Source: Meghimatium bilineatum (taxonomy: Eukaryota; Mollusca; Gastropoda; Stylommatophora; Philomycidae). Taken from it: a DNA stretch of 64,000 nt. Below, piece by piece: positions 46,880 through 58,604 of the stretch. The position numbers and the translations under genes were made by a program. The stretch spans positions 26,187,791-26,251,790 of the forward strand of contig CM067316.1 in NCBI GenBank assembly GCA_034231615.1. The letters are read 5' to 3'. The stretch's first letter is position 1. Each line of letters begins with the position of its first letter. Below the pieces are notes generated by a model that did no database searches, was not told the origin of the DNA, and worked only from the letters and a program-made list of their open reading frames with translations.

Positions 46880-47560
46880 CTCTAGTAACACTAGGGTGCA
46901 ATAGACAATGCTCTCAGTAACACTAGAATGCACTAGACAATGCCTCTCAGTAACACAGGGTGCACTAGACAATGCTCTCAGTAACACTAGGGTGCACTAG
47001 ACAATGCCTCTCAGTACCACTAGAATGCACTAGACACTGCTCTCCGTAACACTAGGATGCACTAGACAATGCTCTCCGTAACACTAGGATGCACTAGACA
47101 ATGCTCTCAGTAACACTAGGATGCACTAGACAATGCTCTCCGTAACACTAGAATGCACTAGACAATGCTCTCAGTAACACTAGGATGCACTAGACAATGC
47201 TCTCCGTAACACTAGGATGCACTAGACAATGCTCTCAGTAACACTAGGATGCACTAGACAATGCTCTCCGTAACACTAGGGTGCACTAGACAATGCTCTC
47301 AGTACCACTAGAATGCACTAGACAATGCTCTCAGTAACACTAGGATGCACTAGACAATGCTCTCCGTAACACTAGGATGCACTAGACAATGCTCTCAGTA
47401 ACACTAGGATGCACTAGACAATGCTCTCCGTAACACTAGGGTGCACTAGACAATGCCTCTCAGTAACACTAGAATGCACTAGACAATGCTCTCAGTAACA
47501 CTAGGGTGCACTAGACAATGCCTCTCAGTAACACTATAATGCACTAGACAATGCTCTCCT
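46880..47560. repeat. 32-bp minisatellite, about 21 copies
   Basis: Unit CACTAGGATGCACTAGACAA with TGCTCTCAGTAA. Variants GGGTGC/GAATGC/GGATGC and TCAG/TCCG are interspersed, some arranged in higher-order pairs. Confidence 0.95.
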
Positions 47561-47879
47561 TTGATCTCAACCACTGGGTTGATCAGAAAAATTCAACCAT
47601 CTATAATATAGGAACCATTAATATTTTTTTTTTAAACACTACAATCTCCAACTACTTATTGCTCTATTGAGGATATTCAAGTTTTGATGTCAGAGAATTA
47701 ACGCAGAAGACAAAGACTATATTTTCCTAGACAAGCCACATCTTTGAACTGCCACCTGGTTTGATATATTTAGCATGATCATGACCTGAACACAGAAGCT
47801 ACGGTAAAAGTTAGATTAGATGCGATTTCATTTATTAAACGACATTCATTCACAGTGAAGAAAGATGAAAATTCAATGT

Positions 47880-48116
47880 ACAGACATGAAAACTAATGTA
47901 GAGATTATCAGTAATGCTGTAGTGGTATGACAAATTATAGCAAAAATTAGAAGCAGACAATCACAATTATTTATTTTTGTGATGAGGAAAGTAAAACTTG
48001 AACATTTAGTAACTACCGGAAAGATCAATGGGAGAAGAGACAGAGGAAGGCAAAGAGAGAAATTTATGGATGGGTTGTCACTGTGGGACAAAAAGAAGTC
48101 ACCAACTGAACTTATT
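47880..48116 (+). pseudogene. LINE group B 3' part, left of nested insertion
   Basis: Frames: CTDMKTNVEIISNAVVV-like, then LEHLVTTGKINGRRDRGRQR, EKFMDGLSLWDKKKSPTEL. It matches IEGTRDRGRQREKILDSL at 4.0 kb. Its continuation is displaced to 48729 by the group N insertion. Confidence 0.75.
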
Positions 48117-48728
48117 AGTTAGTTAGTTAGTCGCCGGATCACTGCAAACTGGACACGTTCATAGTTGATCCGATATCTCCTTGAGTGTATCTGCCATTAC
48201 ACTTCTGTTGACAGTACCAGTACCAGTCTTATGTTGGTTGACCATCGTTCTTCTGCGCTCTCCAAAATGTTCACTTCTAGCAACACCGCATTTCAATCCC
48301 TGATCTTTAATCCTAGACATTGAAAAGGAATCATCATCCACATTAGTCTCACTCTCACGTGCTATATCTCTTAAGGAGTTCAAAACGTCAGCTCGATCCA
48401 TTGTCCCATCGTCCTGTGCCACAATCGCGCATGACGGCAGTTGATCCGATCTTTCATTGCCTCGAACACCCACATGTTCCGGCACGAAAATAAATGTATT
48501 CACTTTCAAGCTCGCCTTTCTCAAGGCCTCAATCCACTGTTCGCGAACGAGACCCACTTGTACCTTCCTAATTATACTCATAGAGTCACTCAAGATGCAG
48601 ACCAGCGTCACCTTCTGTGTGCATACCCACTCAAATACCCAGTCACCGCCATAGTCTCCATGGTCATACTACTTGTAGTGACCGCAAAGGCACAACTCTC
48701 CTCCTTGATCGTTTTACCTGCGCTTATT
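48117..48728 (-). mobile_element. Group N LINE inserted in a group B LINE
   Basis: Minus strand from 48728: AGKTIKEESCAFAVTT, MTMETMAVTGYL (Glu region), frameshift, then VCILSDSMSIIRK, VPEHVGVRGNERSDQL and the C-terminal end through KEISDQL, finishing in (CTAA)n at 48117-48135. CTTATT flanks it (48111-48116 and 48723-48728), a short possible target duplication. Gly to Glu in VPEHV and a frameshift suggest decay. Closely related to the 44.9-kb copy. Confidence 0.85.
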
Positions 48729-48795
48729 GACAAGAGAAAGGAAGTTGTGGAGAAGCATGATTGCCTACTCCACTCAGCATGGCACTTGATTAATT
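48729..48795 (+). pseudogene. LINE group B terminal piece, right of nested insertion
   Basis: DKRKEVVEKHDCLLHSAWHL then a stop, matching the DRKS...RTCSPTPFGMALD end at 11.75 kb and CATGGCACTTGAT. It completes the group B copy that begins at 47880. Confidence 0.75.
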
Positions 48796-48854
48796 GATTC
48801 ACAGCGAAGCTATGAAAAAAAAAGCAATATTTAAACAGCAGAAATTTACTTAAA

Positions 48855-49490
48855 TATTGATCTTGATCTTTCTCGCTTTATTCTTTCTCTGTGAGTTCCA
48901 GAACAATATTGGTTTTACAATACTTTCCATTAGTCTTCTTAAACTGTGTCCCTCCTATCTGCAGTATCATTTTTTAGTTGTATACCTATTGATGCCTGCT
49001 TAGTTCTTCGCATAGGTTTCTCACTGGAGATCCCATTATATCATTCCAAACTTACCGGTATGTGCAGGCATCCATTTATGAACGTCTGTAGTTTTTTGGT
49101 TGTCCTGTTTCTTCTCTACTGTGTTTCCAAGTCGTAAAACAGTACTCACTGATAGTCCAGTTAAATATTCTTAATTTCTGTTTATTTCCATATATATCCT
49201 AATGAAATAAAATATTCTCTTTTTTGTGTATTCCTATCCTGACATTCCATCTGTCACTGTTGCTGTTCAAGTGCGTGTATGACTCTACCTCCAGTAGGAT
49301 TGTTTCATCTAGTGTAGTATAATTTTTCTTAACTGCAATAATTCTCATAATATTTGTCTTTTCTCTGTATATATTCAAAATTTTGTGATAACTTGTTATT
49401 GAGAATATTCATCGTTTTCTTTAATCTGACTAGTTGTGAAACAGCAATTTAAGGTCATTTGCAAAATCAAGATCCACCAGTTTTTGTTTT
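48855..49490 (-). pseudogene. LINE reverse transcriptase C-terminal part
   Basis: Minus strand: LVDLDFANDLKLLFHN (box C, here FAND), LEVESYTHLNSNSDRWNVRI, then LRIFNWTISEYCFTTWKHSR and VWNDIMGSPVRNLCEEL in changing frames. The order equals FADDLALLSHS ... FTYLGS ... LLYGxETW of a widespread marine-invertebrate non-LTR group. Confidence 0.7.
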
Positions 49491-49689
49491 TTTCCACGGT
49501 ACATTAAATTTAAAATATGTTTTCTGCTAAGGACATAAATCATTGAATCCGTTTCAGTAACACATATATTTAATTTTTACGATATTAATGTGTTAAATTA
49601 ATGTTCAACCAGTTCTTGATTTAGCACGAATTAAACACCCCCCCCCCCCCCATTCCACTCCCCAAAAATTACTTTAAACCGGAAATAAA

Positions 49690-49830
49690 AGTGTGGAAGA
49701 TCGAAACTTTGCAGACGACCTAGCACTACTAGCTCAACTCACGAACATGCCTAAGAAAAGACCACCTATACCAGTTGACTTTAATTGCTACCGAAACAGC
49801 AAATGTGGAAGGAATAACTAAAATAAAAGA
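49690..49830 (+). pseudogene. Small LINE palm fragment (FADD box)
   Basis: VEDRNFADDLALLAQLTN, the catalytic box C with its leading strand, then stops. Opposite in strand to the neighbour at 48.9-49.5 kb. Confidence 0.65.
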
Positions 49831-50059
49831 TAAATGTTCATTATTAGCTTTAAAAACAGATAGAAAAACCATATACCATTCTTTTATACCTCATACAATT
49901 CTTTATGTCCTCCCCCATCACCTAGTAACCATAATATATACGAGAATCTGAATCTATTTCCAGCTCTCTTCTCCGTTCGTTTTTTGCCTTCCTCGTTTGC
50001 TCTTTTTCTGTGTATTCCAGAACAAGATCCACTTTTCTATAGGCCTACTATTTGGTCTT

Positions 50060-51270
50060 ATGTATGTCATATTCATCATAAGAAATTTATTTATAAAAAT
50101 TAATATCATCTTATATTCACGATGAGCGATCAATCCATCATCTTTTAGTTGTAGTTATTTTCTGGGCAATATTTACATTTAGTAGGTTGCTATATTTGGT
50201 CTGTGACATTGGTCATAAATTAAAGATAGGGCCTAACAGAAGGCCTACTAACACTGTATTCTCTATAGGACTACGTAATGTTATGAACAAAGGGATCTTT
50301 ACTGTTCTATTTGGTCTGTACATGGTCGTTGTGTTGAGAGCATACACAGTAGGTTTCGGTGGATATAGGCCCTAATATTAAAAAATTCAGAAACATGAAA
50401 AACAAACAAATTAATCAGATGTAGACAAATGCAAAACTGGAGATATTGACGCTAAAGCACACAAAGAAGTACAATATAAAGTTGTTTTTTTTTTAAAGAG
50501 TAAGTAACAAAGCTGTCACATCAATCATGGCAATGCAAAGAAAACAATACGCTTAGTTAAAGTAGATTATTAATTTCATTTTCATTTATATTATTACGGC
50601 CATGAAATTAGATCAGTGATAATACGTGTTAATACAAACCATATTATATTCATATCAATTTCTTCTGCCATAATTAAAAGTTGTCTTGTTGCTATTATAT
50701 TTAGTTAATTAAATCGAAGTTCTTGGGGCCATCTAACAATTCAAATAAGTTTACTTGGGTTTGCTGCATTTCTCTTAACAACGTATGAATGTTCAGTGTG
50801 TTTTTCAGAATATGATATAATCAATTTAACAAGATTATCATTTTAAAAGACGTAAGTAATAGAGTACGTACTGGCGCAGCTACAACCCATAAGAAGACGT
50901 CACAAGAATTCTTGATTTTTCAACAGGCTCCAGATTCATTGCTCTAAATTCTCCATTATTTTAGTCAGAAAGGTACATAACCCTTACTAGATAACTGCGG
51001 CTTGTTTTGTGAGTAGCTATTCTTTACACTTAGATACGGATTGAAAAAGCGCAACTTTCTATTTAAATACAATCATTAAGATTTTTCAGAGGTCTTGGTG
51101 ACAGGATTGTATGAATCGCGACCTCAATTAGTTTTTAATGGTCATATGTTCTGATAATAATAGCAGTCGATCGGAGAAACTGTATATAGAGTTGTTGATA
51201 TTTAACATCAGTGGACAAGTATATTGAAAAACGGAGATTGAAATGGTCTATTGTCTTTTCCCAGGTGGTT
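50060..51270. other. AT-rich spacer, nothing recognised
   Basis: No frame longer than 62 codons and no repeat match. Homopolymer T and A runs only. Confidence 0.4.
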
Positions 51271-51279
51271 TGTGATCCA

Positions 51280-52040
51280 CTCTTGCCGTTAAGCGTAGGG
51301 GTGATTGGAGCTCGAGCTTGCGTTCTAAAGCCAGATGTGTGGCCTCGGCTGTGCTATGACCGTGTCTGTTCAGGATGCCCCTGACGTTTCATATCAATCT
51401 GTTCCGTGGTCTTCCTCTGGCTTTGTACCCTGATCTCATTTGATGCTTGTACGGGCAACTTTTCGTAATGCATTCCCATAATGTGGCCAAACCACTTGAT
51501 CTGTTCTCTCTCTATGTAATCTGTACAAGATATTATACATATTATTTCCCTGATATATTCATTTCGTAATCTATCAAGTATATATAATCCTCAAGCATTT
51601 TATCTCACATGTCACTATCTTTCTGTAATGTGAAGATGAGAGAGACCAGGTTTGGCACTAGTAACACAGTGTTGGTAGGAATATACTTTAGATCATTTGT
51701 CTCTTAACTTCCATCTCGATCTTGGGGTGAAGAAGTAGTGGTAACAGTTGGTATGTTACTGCATTTGCCTTTTGACATCTCATCTCTATTTCTCTATCGA
51801 GGCTTCCATTTTCTGTAAAAAAATACTACCGAGATATTTGAACTCTGTTACTTGTTTTACTCCTATATTGTTTATCTGTATGTTTAGTGGACTCAGTGTT
51901 CTGCATATTTTCATAGTTTCCGTCTTTTTTGTATTGATCTTCATGTTGTATTTTCTACATGTTGCAGATAGTGAGCTAACATGATTTTGTAGTTGTTCTT
52001 CGTTTTCGTATATGAGGGTCTGCGAAAAGTAGTTCATTTA
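51280..52040 (-). pseudogene. LINE reverse transcriptase C-terminal half
   Basis: Minus strand 52037-51786 encodes EEQLQNHVSSLSATCRKYNM, KINTKKTETMKICRT, then VTEFKYLGSIFLQKM, the post-catalytic palm and thumb of a non-LTR RT. Downstream frames to 51280 give the RNEYIREIICI and GHIMGMHYEK-like region. Stops follow 51786. Confidence 0.8.
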
Positions 52041-52084
52041 TTTCATTGTTTGATTGCTCTGAGTTGTCTTGTTGATTGAAATGG

Positions 52085-52335
52085 TTCGGCGACCTAATGA
52101 GAGTGAGCCCTTATTGGCCAGCGAAAAGAGCATTGATGTTGTATCATATTCAGGTCGTATCCATCAACCCATAATATTTTGGCTGTAATGATTTTATAGG
52201 CAATATAAATACGTTCAAAAGTTTGCCATTGTTTTCTGAACGGTACGGATGAATAAATGCCTATGACAGGATACGAACTCGGTACCTCGGCCGTCACAGA
52301 CGCGCTCTATAACACTTCGCCACAGAGCCTGACAA
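52085..52335 (-). repeat. tRNA-like SINE head with repeat body
   Basis: Minus strand: TGGCGAAGTGTTATAGAGCG (box A-like), GAGGTACCGAGTTCGTATCC (box B-like), then CCGTTCAGAAAACAATGGCA, which resembles ACCATTCAGAAAGCAATGGA of repeat R3. This suggests that R3 is, or contains, a tRNA-derived SINE. Confidence 0.5.
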
Positions 52336-52420
52336 GAGCATACAACATGAAAATGGAAACAGCAAGCTACAAAGGAAGACCAAGAAGAAGGTGGATTAAA
52401 GGAGTTACCAACATTCTGAC
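52320..52420 (+). pseudogene. LINE C-terminal fragment
   Basis: SLTRAYNMKMETASYKGRP, RRRWIKGVTNIL. Matches the minus strand at 36.84-36.93 kb. The end of the S/T-rich tRNA-like repeat overlaps its start. Confidence 0.65.
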
Positions 52421-52527
52421 ACGGCACAGTATTATTGCATATCAAGCGATCACACGTGCCATAGTCCGAAAACCGCTCTTCATTTAATCCTACAACACTT
52501 AGCATAAGCAGAGAAAAGACGATAGAT

Positions 52528-52565
52528 TAGATAAATAGATAGATGGATGGATAGATAGATAAATC
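52528..52565. repeat. (GATA)n-type microsatellite
   Basis: Imperfect GATA/GATG units of about 35 bp. Confidence 0.85.
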
Positions 52566-52589
52566 AGAGACGATTATGATAATAGTTTC

Positions 52590-52800
52590 AGACTTGTGAT
52601 GTTAATTATCCTCTTCGCACACTGGACATGTCCATAGCTGCTCAGATCTTCGCTTCAGTAAATCTCTCTGGGCATAACGGCTGATGGTTATGGGTCTGTG
52701 TTGGTTTACTGCTCTTATTGAAATCTTTGCTAGGTTTCTCAACGGGTCACGACTATTCTCGTTCCCAAATCACACATTCTCGATATTGACTTATCATCAT
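52590..52800 (-). pseudogene. Group N LINE C-terminal end (diverged)
   Basis: Minus strand: SRDPLRNLAKISIRAVNQHR, ISRYAQRDLLKRRSEQLW, TCPVCEEDN. It aligns with VNQHRTGTVSRSV and SEQLWMCPVCSDDD at 45.35 kb. A separate, older subfamily. Confidence 0.7.
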
Positions 52801-52930
52801 GAGGTAGCATATCCTGAACAGAATGTAGCAGTCATCACAGACTTTTGAAACTCCTGGCGATTTTGGGCCAGTCTTCTTGCTTCTGTTATGTCATGTTCAG
52901 GTGGTCTTTAATAGCCGCCATCATGTATAC
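52800..52930 (-). pseudogene. LINE group C end
   Basis: Minus strand: RPPEHDITEARRLAQNRQEF then TGCTACATTCTGTTCAGGATAT in DNA, matching HLNMTVTEAGRLAQDRQKF and CTGAATCCTGTTCAGGATAT at 14.3-14.42 kb. Confidence 0.65.
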
Positions 52931-53330
52931 TCGTTCTGATTCTGCCGTCCTCCTCGTTTCCAGTTCGCGTGTTTGATCTGCCTGGCCTTGGGGGCTTCGC
53001 CGTCAGATCTTTGATTTTTTTGCCGATGTATGTTGTCATGATTTCTTGGCAGTTACAGTTAGTAGTTTTCCATTGCTTTCTGAATGGTTCTGACCGCGTA
53101 CCAACCTGTCCCTGGTGCGCCCTTTGCCCGATACAGTGCTTTTCCGCCCCTTCCTTTAAAGCTTTGTCCAACAATTCGAACCTCCGCCTTCTCCATCGGC
53201 AGCCCTGTGTGCTTATGGAGGGGAACATCCTCAATAGAAACTCTACGTAGTTTGGCCAGCCAGTCAAAGCTATTGCCCGGGGGCTAGCACTGCCGTACAC
53301 ATGCAGATACGAGGAGGACATGATATTGAC
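52930..53330 (-). repeat. Dispersed repeat R3, copy 2
   Basis: Matches 13150-13600 block by block (CGTATCTGCATGTGTACGGC, CCCCCGGGCAATAGC, GCACCAGGGACAGG, GAACCATTCAGAAAGCAATG). The 137-codon open frame here is not preserved in copy 1, so I do not treat it as a gene. Confidence 0.7.
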
Positions 53331-53725
53331 TCATGCTCATTTATCTCAAAATCATATAATATCACGAAGAGCAATGAGTAGGCCTATGTCTGCTCGAATC
53401 ATAGGCTGGTCATATGTTATGATGGCAAGGCTAGCTAATTGGACGGCCCGTTCGTTTCCCTCCACACCCGCGTGTCCGGGAACAAAGATAAGAGCAATTT
53501 TTCACAGTGACGTCCGCATTTTAGCGCTCTCTCTCTCTCTCTCTCTCTAATGCCTCCAACCATCCCTACGTACATCACATGTTTTTACTTTCTAAATCAT
53601 TCTTTGAGTCACTTAGTATGCACGCATGGAAATAGGCTTGCGATTCTAGTCAGTTAAGTGTCTGAGTTACGGCAAATACTTCCATTGTTAGACTGCTTGT
53701 TGTTACGATCCAGGTTCCGTGGAGA
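53331..53725 (-). pseudogene. Group N LINE RNase H fragment with (CT)n insert
   Basis: Minus strand: TWIVTTSSLTMEVFAVTQTL (Glu region), AYFHACILSDSKNDLES (second Asp), (AG)n at 53549-53528, then LIFVPGHAGVEGNERAVQLA-like and a RADIGLLIALRDI stretch. Aligns with the 44.9 and 48.1 kb copies. Confidence 0.75.
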
Positions 53726-53734
53726 TGACATTAT

Positions 53735-54560
53735 GACATCAACTAACAAGGCGACATTACTGGGTACTGTATATAAGACAAACATGACATTAACAAACAA
53801 GACAACACTACTTGGTACTGTATAGAAGACAAACATGCCATTAACAAACATGACGACACTACTTGGTGCTGTATAGAAGACAAACATGCCATTAACAAAC
53901 ATGACGACACTACTGGGTACTGTATAGAAGACAAACATGACATTAACAAACAAGACAACACTACTTGGTACTGTATAGAAGACAAACATGCCATTAACAA
54001 ACATGACGACACTACTGGGTGCTGTATAGAAGACAAACATGCCATTAACAAACATGACGACACTACTGGGTACTGTATAGAAGACACACATGACATTAAC
54101 CTACAAGACGACACTACTGGGTACTGTATAGACGACAAACATAACAACACTACTTGATACTGTATAGAAGACAAACATGACATTAACAAACAAGGCGACA
54201 CTACTGGGTACTGTATAGAAGACAAACATGACATTAACAAACAAGGCGACACTACTGGGTACTGTATAGAAGACAAACATGACATTAACAAACAAGACGA
54301 CACTACTGGGTACTGTATAGACGACAAACATAACAACACTACTTGATACTGTATAGAAGACAAACATGACATTAACAAACACGACGACACTACTTGATAC
54401 TGTATTTAAGACAAACATGACATTAACAAACACGACGACACTACTTGGTACTGTATAGCGACAAACATGACATTAACAAACAAGACAACACGACAAAGTA
54501 ATGGACAAAAAAACAAACATGACATCAACACACAATAAGACACTACTGGGTACTGGAAAG
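53735..54560. repeat. About 50-bp minisatellite, about 16 copies
   Basis: Unit ACAAACATGACATTAACAAA with CAAGACGACACTACTGGGTACTG split by TATAGAAG. Variants differ in GGGTACT/TGGTGCT. The long minus-strand open frames (215 and 145 codons) are repeat artefacts. Confidence 0.95.
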
Positions 54561-54699
54561 AAGACAACAAACATCAAATATATGTGCTGATTATTATGGA
54601 GCAAACGCAAAACAAACAAACAAACTGTAGTCTTTGGCTTCCATATTTTGTTGTCTCTAAGACCACTTGCACTAGGTGCTGCTTCATAGCTCTTTGCTG

Positions 54700-55193
54700 T
54701 CTACACTGTAGGCATTGTCAATGATAGACCTACTCTGTAGGCATTGTCAATGATAGACCTGCTCTGTAGGCATTGTCAATGATAGACCTACTCTGTAGAC
54801 ATTGTCAATGATAGACCTGCTCTGTAGGCATTGTCAATGATAGACCTGCTCTGTAGGCATTGTCAATGATAGACCTACTCTGTAGGCATTGTCAATGATA
54901 GACCTACTCTGTAGACATTGTCAATGATAGACCTGCTCTGTAGACATTGTCAATGATAGACCTGCTCTGTAGGCATTGTCAATGATAGACCTGCTCTGTA
55001 GGCATTGTCAATGATAGACTTACTCTGTAGGCATTGTCAATGATAGACCTACTCTGTAGGCATTGTCAATGATAGACCTACTCTGTAGACATTGTCAATG
55101 ATAGACTTGCTCTGTAGGCATTGTCAATGATAGACCTGCTCTGTAGGCATTGTCAATGATAGACCTACTCTGTAGACATTGTAAATGATAGCA
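54700..55193. repeat. 29-bp minisatellite, about 17 copies
   Basis: Unit TGTAGGCATTGTCAATGATA with GACCTACTC. Variants GGC/GAC and TAC/TGC. Confidence 0.96.
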
Positions 55194-55282
55194 AAGCATG
55201 CCTCTTTGCATTCCTGACACTATAATTAGGTTATTAGGGCCACAGGTGCTGGTGTGAAGTGTTCCCTACTAACAATTTTTAC

Positions 55283-55410
55283 TCTAGGCAATTATATTAC
55301 AAATTAATATTGGCAACAATTATATTACAAATTAATATTGGCTATTATTGGCTACAATTATATTACAAATTAATAATGACTACAATTATATTGCAAATTA
55401 ATAGTGGCTA
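55283..55410. repeat. About 30-bp minisatellite, 4 copies
   Basis: CAATTATATTACAAATTAAT with short TATTGGC linkers. Confidence 0.9.
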
Positions 55411-55436
55411 TATAATTGGCCCTCCCATCATTATGA

Positions 55437-55515
55437 TTGGAGATCTCCCTGGTGTAATGGTTAAGCCATTCACTTTGCGCTAAAGAGGTCTCGAGTTTGG
55501 ATCCCTCTCATAACG
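55437..55515 (+). repeat. tRNA-like SINE head
   Basis: TGGTGTAATGGTTAAGCCA (box A with D-loop) and, 30 nt on, GGTCTCGAGTTTGGATCCC (box B). Acceptor ends GGAGATCT/CTCATAAC do not pair, so this is a SINE head or decayed tRNA, not a functional tRNA gene. Confidence 0.5.
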
Positions 55516-55519
55516 TCTT

Positions 55520-56215
55520 ATTTATAAGTGGAATTTTGTCTGAGATTATTGGGGATTATCATTTAAAGCTACGGAGTTTTACATTATTATTGGTACTCTC
55601 GGAAAGTGGCGCGCAATTTCATTAAGAGGGGGAAGTACAAATGGGGTAACCCTAGTACAGTAAAGTCAATCCTCTATCTCTTTAAAACCATAATTATGAT
55701 AGAGTTCTTACCATAACCCTGACATAAAATCACATTAAGAGAACTTTAACAGCAATGAATATGTTTGCATACAAATTTAATGAATAAATGTTCATAATAG
55801 ACACGTGATACATGAAACTACTAACATGTTAGACATTGATTCCCTTGATAGGATTGAGAAACTTGAACAGAGATGCATAGTAAGATACATTGCAAGCTCT
55901 ATGTGGCATGTGATAGCATATGAAGAATAGGTCATAATAATAATAATATGTAAGTAACATAGGTCACATAATGTTTAGATATATTGCACATGCACAACAT
56001 AATGTAATACATTATTCATTTGATCATTCATTTATATTAAACATAAAATGCAAATGTTCACTTAATTTTCATCATGATGATACCTACTCTGTTCTTAAAT
56101 ATGAAAAAGACAAAAATAATGGCAACTGACTTAACTAAATCAAGACCCAAAATTAATATTGAGAACTGAAATTTGGAAACTAAATTTGGAAACTAAATTT
56201 GGAAACTGGATTATT
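55520..56215. other. AT-rich spacer
   Basis: No gene. A short DxIEKLEQRCIVRYIASSM-like frame at about 55845-55910 resembles 60675-60725 (MQNVDV..RYTASAMQ): GATGCATAGTAAGATACATT and GATGTATAATAAGATACACT. A small shared repeat of unknown origin. Confidence 0.35.
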
Positions 56216-56224
56216 TCGAAACTA

Positions 56225-56795
56225 ATATAAACAATGCGGGGGACTGCGCAGTTGAGATCAAGAGAAGAACGGCAATGGTGCTGGAAAAATTAAAACAGAT
56301 AAAGAAACTATGGCAAGGTACTAACATAAGAACTAAATTGTGTTTACTACGACCATGTGTATTTCCTGTGGCGACATATGGATGTGAAGCATGGACACTA
56401 AATAAAACAGTGGCCAAGAATATAACATCATTTGAATTAAAGTGTTATAGAATAGTTCTGAGAATACCATGGACAGCGAAGAAAACAAACCAGGAGGTGT
56501 TATGAACAATTAACGTCCAGGAAGGCTCTTCTGAACACCATATTAAAGAAAAAGCTAGTTTTTTCTGTCATATTAAGAGACATGAAGGCATGGAGAGAGT
56601 GTTACTGCAGGGGATGATAGAAGGCAACAGGGGAAAAGGCCGACCAAGACGCCGTTGGACAAAAGATATTCAAGAATGCCTGCGCATGTCACTGAAAGAT
56701 GCAGGACAACTTGCTCAAGACCACGGAGAATTCAAGAGATCCATAGGAAAGACTATGTTCTGGAAAGAATATGTCACTTGATGATGATGATGCCT
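56225..56795 (+). mobile_element. LINE group A 3' part, best-preserved copy
   Basis: Frames: KIKKLWQGTNIRTKLCLL-like, FPVATYGCEAWTLNKTVAKN, LKCYRIVLRIPWTAKKT (56275-56505, open), a stop, HIKRHEGMERVLLQGMIEG, GKGRPRRRWTKDIQECLRMS, FKRSIGKTMFWKEYVT, ending TGATGATGATG. Region after the RT catalytic core. One stop and one frame change separate two open halves. Confidence 0.85.
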
Positions 56796-57019
56796 TCCTG
56801 TATATGATAACTGTTTTAACTTGTACAGATTTTCTGTATTTTGTAAAGAATACACAAGTTTCATTAAATATGATGGTACTTCTTGTGTCCATAAAGAAAT
56901 CATTTTTGAATGAATATTTTCCTTAATATATAATGGTTTATTTATACAGAATTTGGGGTAAAAATGCAGAACTGTAGAGTTTATTTATGATGACATACAG
57001 AATGATGCTTCTGGAAGTT

Positions 57020-57298
57020 ACAAGTGTGATATAGCTTATGTAGTGTGATATAGCTTTTGTAGAGTGATATAGCTTGTGTAGTGTGATATAGCTTATGTAG
57101 TGTTATATAGCTTTTGTAGCGTGATATAGCTTTTGTAGTGTGATATAGCTTATGTAGCGTGATATAGCTTTTGTAGTGTGATATAGCTTATGTAGCGTGA
57201 TATAGCTTACCGGTATGTAGCGTGATATAGCTTTTGTAGTGTGATATATCTTATGTAGCGTGATATAGCTTTATGTAGTATGATATAGTTTATGTAGT
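57020..57298. repeat. 19-bp minisatellite, about 14 copies
   Basis: Unit GTGATATAGCTTATGTAGT, with T/C and A/T variants and small insertions (one unit carries CCGGTA). Confidence 0.95.
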
Positions 57299-57430
57299 CT
57301 TCTTCTTTGTTCACTCATAAGCCTCTGCATATTAGCAGAATGTAGTCCAGAATGCGCTGTGTCATGATTTATAGCTTAGCTGCAATATCTGCACCTTTTA
57401 ACCTGAAAGATCTGACTTCAGCACATTGCT
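57298..57430 (+). repeat. Dispersed repeat S1, partial copy
   Basis: CTTCTTCTTTGTTCACTC, TTAGCAGAATGTAGTCCAGA, TTAGCTGCAATATCTGCACC: the proximal half of S1, adjoining the 19-bp array. Confidence 0.7.
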
Positions 57431-57787
57431 TACGTAGTGTCGCAGGATATCTAAATATAAATGAAAAGTATTGTAATATGTATGTAGCATAATGGAACAT
57501 CTGAATGTATAGGTGTCAACTAGTACGGATTTTCCATATTGATGCAAATTTTCAGTCTCCAAAAAAACTCCACAATTTTGTTTTTTTTAAAAAAAAAAGG
57601 TAATTTGGTATTACATCTTCAATAATTACTAACAATGCTGACATTTTGCACATACTGAAATTAGTGATGGGCAAACAAAAAATTTTTCTTTTAAATTGTG
57701 AGTTTTTGGGCTAAATACTGATATTTTTATTGAAATACGGAAATACATTGTCACATACGGATTTATGGAAAAATAAGTTGACAACTA

Positions 57788-58030
57788 TATGAATGTATGT
57801 ATAACCTAACATCACATCTGAATGTAAGTATAACCTAACATCGCATCTGAATGTATGTATAACCTAACATCACATCTGAATGTAAGTATAACCTAACATC
57901 ACATCTGAATGTAAGTATAACCTAACATCACATCTGAATGTATGTATAACCTAACATCACATCTGAATGTAAGTATAACCTAACATCACATCTGAATGTA
58001 TGTATAACCTAACATCACATCTGAATGTAT
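57788..58030. repeat. 29-bp minisatellite, 8 copies (array 1)
   Basis: Unit TGAATGTAAGTATAACCTAA with CATCACATC; alternates GTAAG/GTATG. Confidence 0.96.
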
Positions 58031-58034
58031 GAGT

Positions 58035-58600
58035 TATTGGAGATTATTATCATGGTAGTTAAGTGGTTAGTGCACTGGCTTAATTTCTAACTGAAAATAT
58101 TTTAAAATAATAAATTGCTCCTAGATTGATCCAGTCTAAGGAAATGGGTACCAGATCGTCTGGGAAAATGAACGCGGTGGCATGATGCTAACCACAGCAT
58201 TCATTGCTATGCTATTGGTCAATGAAAAATAAGGCCTAACTGTATTCCCTGCACCTGTATTGTCCTGCACCTCAGACTTAAATTAGGGAAACGTTACTAT
58301 TTATTTTTATTTTACTCTTTAAATCAATAGCTGTAAAATGGGCCAAATGGCTCCCCTGGGGCTGCAGTACTTTACTGAGGGATAACTTATAGTAAAGTAA
58401 CTCACGAATTCAAGATCTGTATGATATAACTCCATAGATATTCCATTAAGGTGTAGCAACTCATGATCTATGTTGATGATTAGACATTTTTTTAAACTTG
58501 GTAAAGTTCTCTTTATTAGTCGGTACGACTAACCTGCATTCTGACTGTATCTCATGTCTCTTAAATCCAGAGTCCATTCAGTCTTCTTAACTTGTATATG
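58035..58600. other. Spacer between related minisatellites
   Basis: Contains a box A-like TGGTAGTTAAGTGGTTAGTG at 58053-58072, without a matching box B. Otherwise unassigned. Confidence 0.35.
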
Positions 58601-58604
58601 TAAC

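Noticed and set aside
52908..53321. 137-codon minus-strand open frame as a gene
   Set aside because: The same sequence at 13.2-13.6 kb is full of stops, so the frame is not conserved and it is treated as a dispersed repeat.
53654..54433. Long minus-strand open frames of 215, 145 and 110 codons
   Set aside because: They repeat FVNVMFVFYTVPSS-like units that are simply the translated tandem array, open in several frames at once.
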